The notes beneath the pieces are model-generated. The model worked only from the letters and a program-made list of their open reading frames with translations, ran no database searches and was not told the origin of the DNA. This document shows positions 52,869-61,610 of a DNA stretch of 64,000 nucleotides, piece by piece; position 1 is the stretch's first letter, and every line of letters starts with the position of its first letter. Position numbers and translations under genes: made by a program. Source of the DNA: Chloroflexota bacterium (lineage in GTDB: Bacteria; Chloroflexota; Anaerolineae; Anaerolineales; Villigracilaceae); NCBI GenBank assembly GCA_029782225.1, contig JAKOVF010000178.1:1-64000 (forward strand), read 5' to 3'.

Positions 52869-53766
52869 ACGCTCAACAGTCCTCTATTTGGCGATCATCG
52901 GACTCATTCTTGTCATTGTTGTTGGCTGGTATATCGTTTCCTTCCGGACTCCGGACTCTGCTCCGGTTACATTTGATGGCCAGCGCGCCCTGGCAGATGT
53001 GCAGACGCAGGTCGACTTCGGGCCGCGCATTCCCGGTACGGCGGCCCATGACAGGGTCCGCGAATGGATTCGCACAGAGTTGGAATCCGCCGGCTGGACA
53101 GTGGAGGTCCAGCAAACGGAAGCAATGGGTCACCCGATCTTCAATATCATCGCCAAACGCGGCGCTGCAGCTCCACAATACATCATAGGCGCTCATTATG
53201 ACACCCGCATGCGGGCAGATCACGATACTGATCCCACCAAATGGACTGAGCCCGTTCCAGGCGCTAACGATGGTGCATCTGGAGTGGCTGTGCTGCTTGA
53301 GTTTGCACGCAAACTGCCAAAAGGTTCTGTGCCAGTCTGGCTGGTCTTCTTCGATACCGAAGATAACGGCAATATCGAAGGCTGGGACTGGCTCCTGGGC
53401 TCACGCGCGTTTGTGGCGAGCCTCACATTTAGGCCGAAAGCGGCGGTGGTGATCGATATGATCGGAGACACAAACTTGAATATTTATCTCGAAAGAAACT
53501 CAGACAAAGCCACTCGCGATGAAATCTGGCAGGCGGCTGCTCAGGCCGGTCATAGTGATGTTTTCATTGCCGAGGAAAAGTACAGCATGTTGGATGACCA
53601 CACCCCTTTCCTGCAAGCTGGCATCCCCGCCGTGGATATCATCGATTTTGATTATCCCTACTGGCACACCACGCAAGATACGCCAGATAAAGTCTCGGCC
53701 CAAAGCCTGCAGGCCGTGGGTGAGACGCTCTTAAAGTGGATTGAGTCGAAAAGTCTCTCGCGCTGA
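52855..53766 (+). CDS. Exported M28-family zinc aminopeptidase or glutaminyl cyclase-like protein
   Basis: This 303-aa protein has an N-terminal membrane helix/signal anchor (about residues 9-29). The M28 fold shows the zinc ligands in order: AHYDTR (His), ANDGASG (bridging Asp), [13 protein letters not shown] (Glu), VVIDMIGD (Asp) and a C-terminal [13 protein letters not shown] (His). The M28 family contains aminopeptidases and glutaminyl-peptide cyclotransferases. The short single-domain form and the external location fit either. It overlaps trmFO by 14 bases, so they share translation, without obvious functional link. Confidence 0.88.
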   Translation: MNITKRSTVLYLAIIGLILVIVVGWYIVSFRTPDSAPVTFDGQRALADVQTQVDFGPRIPGTAAHDRVREWIRTELESAGWTVEVQQTEAMGHPIFNIIAKRGAAAPQYIIGAHYDTRMRADHDTDPTKWTEPVPGANDGASGVAVLLEFARKLPKGSVPVWLVFFDTEDNGNIEGWDWLLGSRAFVASLTFRPKAAVVIDMIGDTNLNIYLERNSDKATRDEIWQAAAQAGHSDVFIAEEKYSMLDDHTPFLQAGIPAVDIIDFDYPYWHTTQDTPDKVSAQSLQAVGETLLKWIESKSLSR

Positions 53767-53868
53767 GCGGAACAAGCGCCAGGCGAATGCAGTCGAAGCG
53801 CGCGTAGTTTGAAAACACGAAGCACCCAAACGAGCTGTCCTTCGACTACGCTCAGGGCAAATAATATT
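53764..53868. repeat. Interspersed repeat, CTGAGCGGA...GTCGAAG family, two-arm copy
   Basis: CTGAGCGGAACAAGCGCCAGGC and GAATGCAGTCGAAGCGCG on the left are followed by GAGCTGTCCTTCGACTACG and CTCAGGGC on the right, making inverted ends. It is the close relative of 13556-13652. Confidence 0.6.
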
Positions 53869-53920
53869 TTCAACTACTTCGATATGTTCAAAAGGCTTTA
53901 CTGGGCGTAAACTTAACCTG

Positions 53921-55195
53921 ATGACGGTACAAGAACTCCTCCAAAAAATGCGTGCCCCCTGGATCGAACGCGTCTCGCGCGAAATGGCGCGCGGCGAGGG
54001 CGTGCGCGCCGGTTTCGAGGAGCAGTTGGGCCGTTTTTACGATCTGCTCGAGCAAGCCGTGATGAGCGGAGATACCGCCTGGCTCGATCCCATCCTTTTG
54101 GATTGGGCACGCGCCCCCACTGAGTCCAATTTGGATGAAGGCGACTACTACGTCTCGTTTGTGATCAATCGCATGGCGGCATTGACCATCGAGGTGGCGC
54201 GGCAGAGCCTCACCAAAACACAGGCACTGGACCTACTGGCAACTGTGATGCCGGTTTTTACACACAGTCTTGGAGTTGTCACCCGCTATGAAATGGAAAC
54301 CCGCGTCGCCCACATTTCGAACGAGCTGGTCCATGTTCAGGAAAAGTTGCAGCTCCTCGACCGGAGCAAGTCGAATTTCATTTCGGTCGCTGCTCATGAA
54401 TTGAAGACGCCCCTGACCCTGATTGAGGGCTACGCGTCCATGATGGCTGATGTCGCCGCCCAATCCGGTGAAACACCTATTGAAGGCCTGCTCAAGGGCA
54501 TGAACACCGGCATCCTGCGTTTGCGTCATATTATCGATGACATGATCGACGTTTCACTGATCGACAACAATTTGCTTACGTTGAACTTCCAGCCGATCTG
54601 GGTCAGTCATCTGCTGGACCTGCTGAAAAATGAAGTCCGAAAGGTCATCGCAGACAGGCGTCAGAACCTCGTCATCCATGACTTTGTCGGCGATGATCTG
54701 TGGATCTACGCGGACTCAGAGCGGATCTACCAGGCTCTGCACAATGTGCTGATGAACGCGATCAAATTCACGCCAGACAAGGGCACGATCACACTGGACG
54801 GACGGCTGCTGCCCGGCTTCATTGAGATCACCATCACTGACACAGGGATCGGTATCTCATCTGAACATCAGGCATTGATCTTCGAGAAATTCGGTCAGCT
54901 TGGCCGCTCCGAGTTACATTCTAGTGGCAGGACAAAGTTCAAGGGCGGTGGGCCGGGGCTGGGACTGCCAATAACGCGCGGTATCATCGAAGCTCATGGA
55001 GGCACCATCTGGGTCGAGTCAGAAGGCTATGATGAAGAAAAATTCCCCGGCTCTACCTTCCATATTCTCCTCCCCACACGCACCGAACCAACCGATGCGC
55101 GGATCGCGAAACTATTCGGCAATCTCGCACCAAAAAAATCGGAAACGGAAATAGATGTCAAAGAAAATACCTCAGCCGACAACCCCGCCGCGTGA
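53921..55195 (+). CDS. Soluble sensor histidine kinase
   Basis: This 424-aa kinase has an uncharacterised helical N-terminal region (residues 1-140). HisKA follows with His159 in SVAAHELKTPLTLIEGY, and HATPase_c (about 250-385) with NVLMNAIKFTPDKG, DTGIGIS, FEKFGQLGRSE and GPGLGLPITRGIIEAHGG. No membrane helix is seen. The N-terminal helical region may be a globin-like or RsbR-like sensor fold; I cannot decide. The C-terminal 41 bases overlap hflX in another frame. There is no response-regulator gene next to it. Confidence 0.9.
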   Translation: MTVQELLQKMRAPWIERVSREMARGEGVRAGFEEQLGRFYDLLEQAVMSGDTAWLDPILLDWARAPTESNLDEGDYYVSFVINRMAALTIEVARQSLTKTQALDLLATVMPVFTHSLGVVTRYEMETRVAHISNELVHVQEKLQLLDRSKSNFISVAAHELKTPLTLIEGYASMMADVAAQSGETPIEGLLKGMNTGILRLRHIIDDMIDVSLIDNNLLTLNFQPIWVSHLLDLLKNEVRKVIADRRQNLVIHDFVGDDLWIYADSERIYQALHNVLMNAIKFTPDKGTITLDGRLLPGFIEITITDTGIGISSEHQALIFEKFGQLGRSELHSSGRTKFKGGGPGLGLPITRGIIEAHGGTIWVESEGYDEEKFPGSTFHILLPTRTEPTDARIAKLFGNLAPKKSETEIDVKENTSADNPAA

Positions 55196-56534
55196 ACGCG
55201 CATTTCTGGTGGGTGCGGAGATCCATGGCCACAAGCAGCTTCTCCCGCTTGAAGACTCGCTCACAGAATTGGCACTGCTCTCCGATACTGCGGGGTTGCA
55301 GGTCGTCGGCGAACTCACCCAAAAACTCGATCATCCCAACGTGGAAACTTATATCGGCCCAGGAAAAGTGCAGGAACTAAAGGCGCTCTCCGAAGAGACT
55401 CTGGCCGAGGTTGTCATCTTCGATGATGAACTCTCGCCGCGTCATCAGCGTGAGCTGGAAAAAGCGCTTGGCACGAACGTCCGGGTCCTGGACCGCACCG
55501 CCCTCATCCTTGACATCTTCGCCCAGCACGCTCACACAAAAGAAGGCATGCTACAAGTTGAGCTCGCACAATACGAATATCTGCTGCCGCGTCTGACGCG
55601 CGCCTGGTCGCACCTGGAGCGACAGGCAGGCGGCGGCGGTGGGCGCGCTGGTTCTACCGGTGGAGTTGGCCTGCGTGGTCCCGGCGAAACCCAGCTTGAA
55701 GTAGACCGTCGTTCCATCCGCACGCGTATCGCGCATCTCAAACGTGAACTTGAAAAGGTGGAAGCACACCGCATGAGATACCGCGCTCAAAGAAAACGCT
55801 CGCGCGTTCCGACCGTTGCGCTCGTGGGCTATACCAACGCAGGCAAGTCCACCTTGCTGAATCAACTTACAAAAGCGGATGTCTATGTGGCGAACCAGTT
55901 ATTTGCAACGCTCGATCCCACCACCCGCCGCGTGGATCTGCCGGGCAACAACACAGCTCTCTTTACCGATACCGTCGGTTTCATCCAAAAGCTGCCGACC
56001 ACATTGGTCGAGGCATTTCACGCCACGCTGGAGGAAATCGCAGAAGCTGATCTGCTGCTCCATGTGGTGGATATTTCCCACGCCAACGCACTCAACCAGT
56101 TCGAGGCGGTTCAGGATACTTTGGAGGAAATCGATGCGGATCATATCCCGGTCATCACCGCGCTCAATAAAGCAGACCGTCTGAAAAGCCCGGAGACTGC
56201 CCGCGAGATCCTCAAATCCTTCCCGAAAGCCGTGGCTATCTCTGCTCTCAGGGGCACGGGCATTGACGATCTCCTGCAACTGGTACAGGAAGAACTGTAT
56301 GAGTCCTACGCCACAATTGACGTCCGCCTGCCCTATCAGCAGGGCGCGCTCATTTCGCTCTTTCACGAGCTGGGGCAGGTGGAGCGCGTCGAGCATGAGC
56401 GCGGCGGAGTTGTTATGCATGGACGGATCCCGGGCCGGCTTGTAGCGCAGTTCATCCCCTGGAAAGCAAACTCACATCACACCCAAAAGGACTCCTCAAG
56501 GGTGGAGGAAGAAATCCGGGAAGAGGAAGTATGA
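55155..56534 (+). CDS. hflX: Ribosome-associated GTPase HflX
   Basis: This 459-aa GTPase splits or rescues stalled ribosomes under stress. The N-terminal domain includes TYIGPGKVQELK and the FDDELSPRHQRELE motif. The glycine-rich GGGGRAGSTGGVGLRGPGE precedes a coiled coil. The G domain has G1 GYTNAGKSTLLN, G3 DTVGF and G4 NKAD. The start lies 41 bases inside the preceding kinase gene. The C-terminus overlaps the next gene by 4 bases (ATGA). Confidence 0.96.
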   Translation: MSKKIPQPTTPPRERAFLVGAEIHGHKQLLPLEDSLTELALLSDTAGLQVVGELTQKLDHPNVETYIGPGKVQELKALSEETLAEVVIFDDELSPRHQRELEKALGTNVRVLDRTALILDIFAQHAHTKEGMLQVELAQYEYLLPRLTRAWSHLERQAGGGGGRAGSTGGVGLRGPGETQLEVDRRSIRTRIAHLKRELEKVEAHRMRYRAQRKRSRVPTVALVGYTNAGKSTLLNQLTKADVYVANQLFATLDPTTRRVDLPGNNTALFTDTVGFIQKLPTTLVEAFHATLEEIAEADLLLHVVDISHANALNQFEAVQDTLEEIDADHIPVITALNKADRLKSPETAREILKSFPKAVAISALRGTGIDDLLQLVQEELYESYATIDVRLPYQQGALISLFHELGQVERVEHERGGVVMHGRIPGRLVAQFIPWKANSHHTQKDSSRVEEEIREEEV

Positions 56535-56731
56535 TCTCCAAACTACTTGATCGGATGTCGAATTATTTTGCTCACCGAAAAGGATTGCTTCCCCTGATCG
56601 GAATTGTATTTATCCTGCTGAATTTCATCCTGCAATTTATCCTGCCACCCGGCTTCGCAAGCGCCAACATCCTCTTACACCTGGGACTGGTTATCGCCAT
56701 CCTCGGCTTCATGCTGGCACGCGCCTTGTAG
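56531..56731 (+). CDS. Small two-helix membrane protein (66 aa)
   Basis: It starts in an ATGA overlap with the hflX stop, which supports it as real and translationally coupled. After a basic N-terminus (LLDRMSNYFAHRKG) there are two hydrophobic segments at about residues 20-38 and 45-64, separated by a short PPGFASAN loop. Function is unknown. Similar small membrane proteins near hflX are not known to me. Confidence 0.7.
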   Translation: MISKLLDRMSNYFAHRKGLLPLIGIVFILLNFILQFILPPGFASANILLHLGLVIAILGFMLARAL

Positions 56732-56825
56732 GTCAGCAAGGCCGCATGGGGTCGATGAAGGAGTCTGACCCTCAGAGGTGACAAATTTCGTGACAAAAAA
56801 CGCTTTATTTTCGGGGGAAATTATA

Positions 56826-56831
56826 TATAAT
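56826..56831 (+). promoter_or_regulatory. -10 box of the GntR gene, leaderless type
   Basis: TATAAT ends 7 bases before the ATG at 56839 within a run of alternating A/T (56821-56840). The AT-rich near-palindrome around it could also be an operator for autoregulation by the encoded GntR protein. Confidence 0.5.
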
Positions 56832-56838
56832 ATACAAT

Positions 56839-57585
56839 ATGAATCTCCCATTCGCACAATCTACCGTTCAGCATAAGCCCCTCAAAGAGGAAATCTTTGA
56901 GGTTTTGCATAAGCAGATCATTGCGGGGAAGTATGCACCGGGCGACTGGCTGCGACAGGAGGATATTGCCAGCCAGATGGGCGTCAGCATGACCCCGGTC
57001 CGCGAAGCGCTGGATCTTTTAGTGGCTGCCGGTTTAGCGGAACGCGTGCCTTATCGAGGCGTCCGGGTCCGCGAGATGTCAACCAAGGACATTGTTGAAG
57101 CATACGGTTTGCGTTTGATCCTCGAAGCGGTCATTGCCCGGGAGGCGGCAAAGTGTATAACACCTCAGCAGCTTACGGGTCTGGAAGCGATGCTCGGAGA
57201 AATGAAGCAGCACGAGACTCTCGATGAGATGTCCAACGCGCGACGGCTGTCGCGTGAGTTCCATTCCGCGGTAGCAGAAGCGTCCGGTAATGTGCTGCTG
57301 ATCAAGCTATACGGCGTGGTCGCCAATGCATTCCCTGACTGGCTGTTGTACGAAGCACTGTTCCGCAAACCGGAGCTTCTCGCAGACAGCATGGCCGCCA
57401 CAGACAAGGAACATAAGGCAATTGTGGATGCACTCAAACGGAGGGACGCGGATCTGGCGGCGCAGAAGTCGATTGAGCATCTATTGGAATCCGGTAAGTG
57501 GCTGGAGGAGTATCTAAACATTCCGGCTGAATTACTACATCAAAAGGAAGAGCAGGTCTCTTTTCTGATCAAGAAAGCAAAATAA
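56839..57585 (+). CDS. GntR-family regulator with FCD ligand domain
   Basis: This 248-aa protein has a winged helix at residues 10-75 (KEEIFEVLHKQIIAGKYAPG, DIASQMGVSMTPVREALDLL). An all-helical FCD domain (about 85-230) has the pattern EARxxLE..ia..Aa and REFHSAVAEASGN. FCD members usually bind carboxylates or similar small ligands through a metal site. It lies 15 bases before the corrinoid-protein gene, in the same direction, so it is the likely local regulator of the methyltransferase cluster. Confidence 0.92.
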   Translation: MNLPFAQSTVQHKPLKEEIFEVLHKQIIAGKYAPGDWLRQEDIASQMGVSMTPVREALDLLVAAGLAERVPYRGVRVREMSTKDIVEAYGLRLILEAVIAREAAKCITPQQLTGLEAMLGEMKQHETLDEMSNARRLSREFHSAVAEASGNVLLIKLYGVVANAFPDWLLYEALFRKPELLADSMAATDKEHKAIVDALKRRDADLAAQKSIEHLLESGKWLEEYLNIPAELLHQKEEQVSFLIKKAK

Positions 57586-57600
57586 TTTCAAGGAGGCATC

Positions 57601-58251
57601 ATGTCCGAAGAACTGTACAAAGAGATGGCACAGTGCATCATCGATGGAGATTCCGATAAATCCGTCGAGCTGGCGCAGAAGGCAATCGAGCTGAAAATGC
57701 ACCCGCTGGAAGCAATTACGAAAGGCTTCGTGGTAGGAGTCAATTACATTGGCGATCAATTTGGCAAAGGCGAAGCTTTTCTGCCGGAGCTGGTAATGGC
57801 CGGGGAAGCCATGAAGGCCGCTGTTGCCACGCTTGACCCTGAATTGCGTAAACTCGGCGAGGCGCGCGAAATGTTGGGAAAAGTCGTCCTTGCAACGGTC
57901 GAAGGCGATATACACGAGATCGGCAAAACACTGGTCGGGACCATGTTGAGCGCATCAGGCTTTGAAGTCTACGATATCGGCGTGGACGCCCCTGCGGACA
58001 AGATTATCGGCAAGGCAATTGAAGTCGATGCAAATATCATCGGTATGAGCGCCCTGCTCACCACCACGATGGTACGCCAGCGCGAGGTAATTGATGAACT
58101 TGAGAAGGAAGGTCTACGCGGCCGATTCAAGGTCATCGTCGGCGGGGCGCCAATCACACGCGAATGGTACGAGAAGATCAAGGCCGATGGCTATTCAGAG
58201 GATGCCGTTGGCGCGGTCAAGCTGGCCAAGCAGTTGGTGGGGAAGGAATAA
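57601..58251 (+). CDS. Corrinoid (B12-binding) methyl-carrier protein, MtbC/MttC-like
   Basis: This 216-aa protein carries a methyl group on cobalamin between a substrate methyltransferase and an acceptor methyltransferase. The helical cap domain (residues 1-85) has GVNYIGDQFGKGEAFLPELV. The Rossmann B12 domain (about 90-215) begins with VVLATVEGDIHEIGKTLVG, where His105 in DIHEIG is the lower cobalt ligand. The SALLTT and GGAPITREW motifs follow. A strong AAGGAGG site precedes the ATG. It is the cognate carrier for the MttB-type enzymes downstream. Confidence 0.95.
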   Translation: MSEELYKEMAQCIIDGDSDKSVELAQKAIELKMHPLEAITKGFVVGVNYIGDQFGKGEAFLPELVMAGEAMKAAVATLDPELRKLGEAREMLGKVVLATVEGDIHEIGKTLVGTMLSASGFEVYDIGVDAPADKIIGKAIEVDANIIGMSALLTTTMVRQREVIDELEKEGLRGRFKVIVGGAPITREWYEKIKADGYSEDAVGAVKLAKQLVGKE

Positions 58252-58260
58252 TTTCACCGG

Positions 58261-58372
58261 AATGTCATTCTGAGCGAAGCGAAGAATCTCCAATATGCGA
58301 ACGAGACTCTCACCTGCACCGAACGCAGGTACGGTGTCGGTCGCAGCTTGTGCTCCCTCAGAGTGACATAGC
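58261..58372. repeat. Interspersed palindromic repeat, TGTCATNCTGAG family
   Basis: It starts ATGTCATTCTGAGCGAAGCG with GAAGAATCTC and ends with CCCTCAGAGTGACAT, so the ends are inverted. An internal CACCTGCACCGAACGCAGGT core matches the repeat at 15103 in the opposite orientation. It separates the corrinoid gene from the first mttB-like gene. Confidence 0.7.
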
Positions 58373-58412
58373 AAGGGCCAACAGAGAGAGGAGACATGCC
58401 TTGGGAGGGCAC

Positions 58413-59864
58413 ATGTCGAAAAATATTAAGTCCATTACGAATCCAAAGCTGAAGCTTGAAATCTTAACAACGGAAGAAGTGCAGAAGATCCACGATGCAA
58501 CCCTATGGATCATTGAGCACGTCGGCGTGAGATTCCCATCCGAGCGCGCCCTGGAGATTTGGGAATCGTGCGGTGCGACCGTTGACCGTGAGAAAAAGAT
58601 TGTCCGCGCCAGACCAAACCTGATCGAAGATGCTCTCAAAAAATGCCCGCCGAAATATGACCTAGCCGCGCGCGATCCCCAGCAGGACTGCAAGCTAGAC
58701 GGAAATCACGTCTATTTAGGAACGGACGGATGCGGCGTCGAAGTGATTGACATCGAAACCGGTCAGAAGCGGACCTCCTGCCTGAGCGACGTTCGAGACA
58801 TTTCCCGCGTCGCTGACGGGACCGAGGAAGTTGGCTTCCACTGGGTTCCGGTCTCCGCGCAGGATACGCCCGTCGAATCGCGCGGCCTGCACGAGATCAA
58901 GACCATCTGGGAGAACTCGACCAAGCACGTGCAGACCGAGTCCATTTACAGCGTGCCTGAGGCCAAAGCCGCGATTGAGATGGCTGCGCTGCTCGTGGGC
59001 GGAAAAGGTAAGCTACGCGAACGCCCGGTCCTTTCCCTGATGCAGTGCACAGCTCCCCCACTCGGTCATGATGGCGGCAGCCTCGATGCAGCCTTACTGG
59101 CTGCCGAAGTCGGCATTCCAACCGGCTTTATGACGATGGCCGCCTGTCTCACGACCGGCCCGGCGACGATGGCGGGGAATCTGGCGGTTGGCAACGCAGA
59201 GGTCATCGCAGGTACTGCCCTGCTGCAGCTGGCCTATCCCGGTGCACCGGTATTCTATGCTGCCGCGCAGACGGCATCCGACCTGCGGACAGGTGCATAT
59301 ACAGGCGGCGGCCCTGAGGACTTTCTATTTGGCGCGGCCACAAATATACTCTCGGATTTCTACAATATCCCGCTTTCGATGGGAGCGTTTGCCACCGGGG
59401 CAAAAGAACCCAACTGGCAGGCTGGGCTCGAAGGCGTGATGTCCAGTTTCATGGCTAGCGTCGTGATGTCCGATATGCTGCTTGGATGCGGTTTCCTGCA
59501 CGGCAGCCGCATCTGGTCCTATGCCGAGATGATGATGGATTGCGAGATTTTCTCCATCATCCATAAGATGATGCAGGGCATTGTCGTGGATGAAGAGACT
59601 CTCGCCCTCGACGCCATCGCGGCCGTTGGCCCGGGCGGGCACTTCCTGGCGCAGAAACATACCAAGAAGCACATGCGCGAGATCTTCCTTCCGCACTTCA
59701 TGGATCGGCGACCTTACAGCGCATGGGAAACCAACAAAGATGACGCGCGCGACTGGGCCCTGGCCAGGGCACGCAAGACGCTGAAAGAGCATCAGCCAGA
59801 TCCGCTTGATCCAAAAATCAGCGAAGAAATGGCGAGGATCATCAAGTCGGTTGAAAAGAAATAA
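58413..59864 (+). CDS. MttB-family corrinoid-dependent methyltransferase (non-pyrrolysine)
   Basis: This 483-aa TIM-barrel-type protein belongs to the trimethylamine methyltransferase family (MttB). Family stretches include IHDATLWIIEHVGVRFPSE near the N-terminus, LGTDGCGVEVIDIETGQ, SLMQCTAPPLGHDGG, FMTMAACLTTGPAT and PGGHFLAQKHTKKHMRE. No in-frame amber codon is present, so it is a non-pyrrolysine homologue, like MtgB (glycine betaine). ATG 58413 is chosen because GGGAGG lies close upstream; the longer frame from 58164 runs through the repeat and the preceding gene. The substrate is probably a quaternary or tertiary amine, not identified. Confidence 0.9.
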   Translation: MSKNIKSITNPKLKLEILTTEEVQKIHDATLWIIEHVGVRFPSERALEIWESCGATVDREKKIVRARPNLIEDALKKCPPKYDLAARDPQQDCKLDGNHVYLGTDGCGVEVIDIETGQKRTSCLSDVRDISRVADGTEEVGFHWVPVSAQDTPVESRGLHEIKTIWENSTKHVQTESIYSVPEAKAAIEMAALLVGGKGKLRERPVLSLMQCTAPPLGHDGGSLDAALLAAEVGIPTGFMTMAACLTTGPATMAGNLAVGNAEVIAGTALLQLAYPGAPVFYAAAQTASDLRTGAYTGGGPEDFLFGAATNILSDFYNIPLSMGAFATGAKEPNWQAGLEGVMSSFMASVVMSDMLLGCGFLHGSRIWSYAEMMMDCEIFSIIHKMMQGIVVDEETLALDAIAAVGPGGHFLAQKHTKKHMREIFLPHFMDRRPYSAWETNKDDARDWALARARKTLKEHQPDPLDPKISEEMARIIKSVEKK

Positions 59865-59868
59865 ATAG

Positions 59869-59995
59869 TTGGTCGAGTAGGCGGCGTTCGTCCGCCGTAT
59901 CGAGACCAACGGATTAGATGCAAGCGAAAGATAGCTTGAAAAAATGGTGGTCTCGATACGGGCCGGGCAAAGCACCCAGCCCCACTCGACCACCG
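59869..59995. repeat. Composite palindromic repeat, GGTCGAG...GAGACC family
   Basis: Two facing units: TTGGTCGAGTAGGCGGCG...GTATCGAGACCAA (59869-59909) and TGGTCTCGATACGG...CCACTCGACCACC (59946-59993). Each is itself a near palindrome and together they are inverted copies. It lies between two mttB-like genes. Confidence 0.7.
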
Positions 59996-60019
59996 GGATT
60001 AACACATTAGAGGTGACTT

Positions 60020-61498
60020 ATGCAACCGAAACTCACTCTCCTAAGCGATGAAATGATACAACGGGTTTTGGAGGAAGCCTACGAGCTTCTGCGATGCCCC
60101 GGGATCAAGGTCCAAAATCCCGAGGCGCGGGAGTTGCTGGCTCAGGCAGGCGCTGTCATTTACCCTGAAAATCAGGTGATCGGCATGCCTGCCTCACTGG
60201 TCCAGAAGGCCCTCGAAAGCGCGCCACACGAGTTTTACTTGTATGATTACGACGGCAACCCGACGATTCATTATGGAGGCGATGCTGTCCATTTTGACCC
60301 TGGCTCGTCCGGCATCACCATGCTCAACCCGGAAACACTCGAGCATGAGACGACCGAAACGCCACATCTGCTTCGGCTGATCAAAGTGGCAGAGCAACTG
60401 CCTCAATATGACGCACAATCCACCGCCGTCATTTGCCATGAAGTTCCAAAAGATATTCAGGATCTCTATCGCCTTTATCTTGTTCTGCTTTACTCCAAAA
60501 AACCAGTAATCACGGGCGCGTTTACCAACCAGACGGTGCAGGCAATGATCGAGATGCTTGCCGCATTCGCAGGCAGCCTGGAAGCCGCGCGTGAGAAACC
60601 ACGTGCCATCTTCGATGTCTGCCCGGCACCGCCCTTGATCTGGAGTAACTTTGGTGCGGGCAACCTGATCGCTCTGGCACGCGCTGGGATCCCGGCCGAG
60701 ATTGTTTCTGTCCCGCTTTCCGGCGCGGCTGCCCCTGTTACCATGCTGGGCACGATCACGCAGCACACGGCGGAAGTCCTCTCGGGCATCACCATCCACC
60801 AGCTTGCACGCGCAGGCTCTCCCATTGTCTGGGGCGGCGCGGCGGCGATCTTCGATATGCGCAAAGGCGCGACGCCGATGGGTGCAGTTGAAACCGCCAT
60901 GCTGGATTGTTCATATGCCCAGGTTGCAAAGTCGCTGGGTATGCCTACGCACACCTACCTCGGTGCCACCGATTCCAAGCTCGTGGACGCGCAGGCCGGC
61001 CTCGAAAGCGGTATCTCTGCAATGATCGGTGCGCTGAGCGGTATCAACATGATCTCCGGCTCCGGCATGTTGGATTTTCTCGCCTGTCACAGCGCGGAAA
61101 AACTTGTCATCGACGCCGAAGGCATCGCTATGGCAAAGCGTATGCTCGATGGCGTGAACCTTCATACTGATACGCTGGCCACCGGCTTTTATGATGACAA
61201 AATCAATTTCAAAGGCGGCGACTTCCTTAAGCAGAAGATCACGATGCAGCTATTCCGCAAGGAACAACATCTTCCAAGCAATGTGATCGACCGTGACTCG
61301 ACCCGCGCATGGAAGGATGCTGGGAGCCTGGACGCCTTCAGCCGCGCAAAAGTCATTGTCAATGAACTACTCGCTTCTTACCGCCGACCCCAGCTTGACC
61401 CCGCCAAAGAAAGCAGACTCCACGCCTTTGTGCTCGACCTCGCTAAGAAAGCCGGCATGGAGCAGCTACCTGTGCTGGAAGATTACCAACCTGCATGA
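60020..61498 (+). CDS. MttB-family methyltransferase homologue, copy 2
   Basis: This 492-aa protein of the trimethylamine-methyltransferase family has the conserved blocks LYDYDGNPTIHYGGDAVHFDPGSSG, YDAQSTAVICHEVPKDI, PPLIWSNFGAGNL, SGAAAPVTMLGTITQH, AGSPIVWGG, LGATDSKLVDAQAGLESG (read as family blocks) and INMISGSGMLD. No in-frame amber codon is present. It is closely similar over its whole length to the next gene, and more distant from the 58413 gene. AGAGG precedes the ATG. It is probably part of the same corrinoid pathway. Substrate is unknown. Confidence 0.88.
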   Translation: MQPKLTLLSDEMIQRVLEEAYELLRCPGIKVQNPEARELLAQAGAVIYPENQVIGMPASLVQKALESAPHEFYLYDYDGNPTIHYGGDAVHFDPGSSGITMLNPETLEHETTETPHLLRLIKVAEQLPQYDAQSTAVICHEVPKDIQDLYRLYLVLLYSKKPVITGAFTNQTVQAMIEMLAAFAGSLEAAREKPRAIFDVCPAPPLIWSNFGAGNLIALARAGIPAEIVSVPLSGAAAPVTMLGTITQHTAEVLSGITIHQLARAGSPIVWGGAAAIFDMRKGATPMGAVETAMLDCSYAQVAKSLGMPTHTYLGATDSKLVDAQAGLESGISAMIGALSGINMISGSGMLDFLACHSAEKLVIDAEGIAMAKRMLDGVNLHTDTLATGFYDDKINFKGGDFLKQKITMQLFRKEQHLPSNVIDRDSTRAWKDAGSLDAFSRAKVIVNELLASYRRPQLDPAKESRLHAFVLDLAKKAGMEQLPVLEDYQPA

Positions 61499-61610
61499 AC
61501 TCCCTGTAAGTTGTAATTAGTGTTTGGTAATTCCGTCAAACGAAACCATTTTGGACCCGCGAGTCAAAAAGATTCAATTACTACTCCACAATTATCATCA
61601 AGGAGCACCC

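Noticed and set aside
58164-58412. Upstream extension of the first mttB-like gene
   Set aside because: It runs through the end of the corrinoid gene and a palindromic repeat; a good Shine-Dalgarno precedes ATG 58413.
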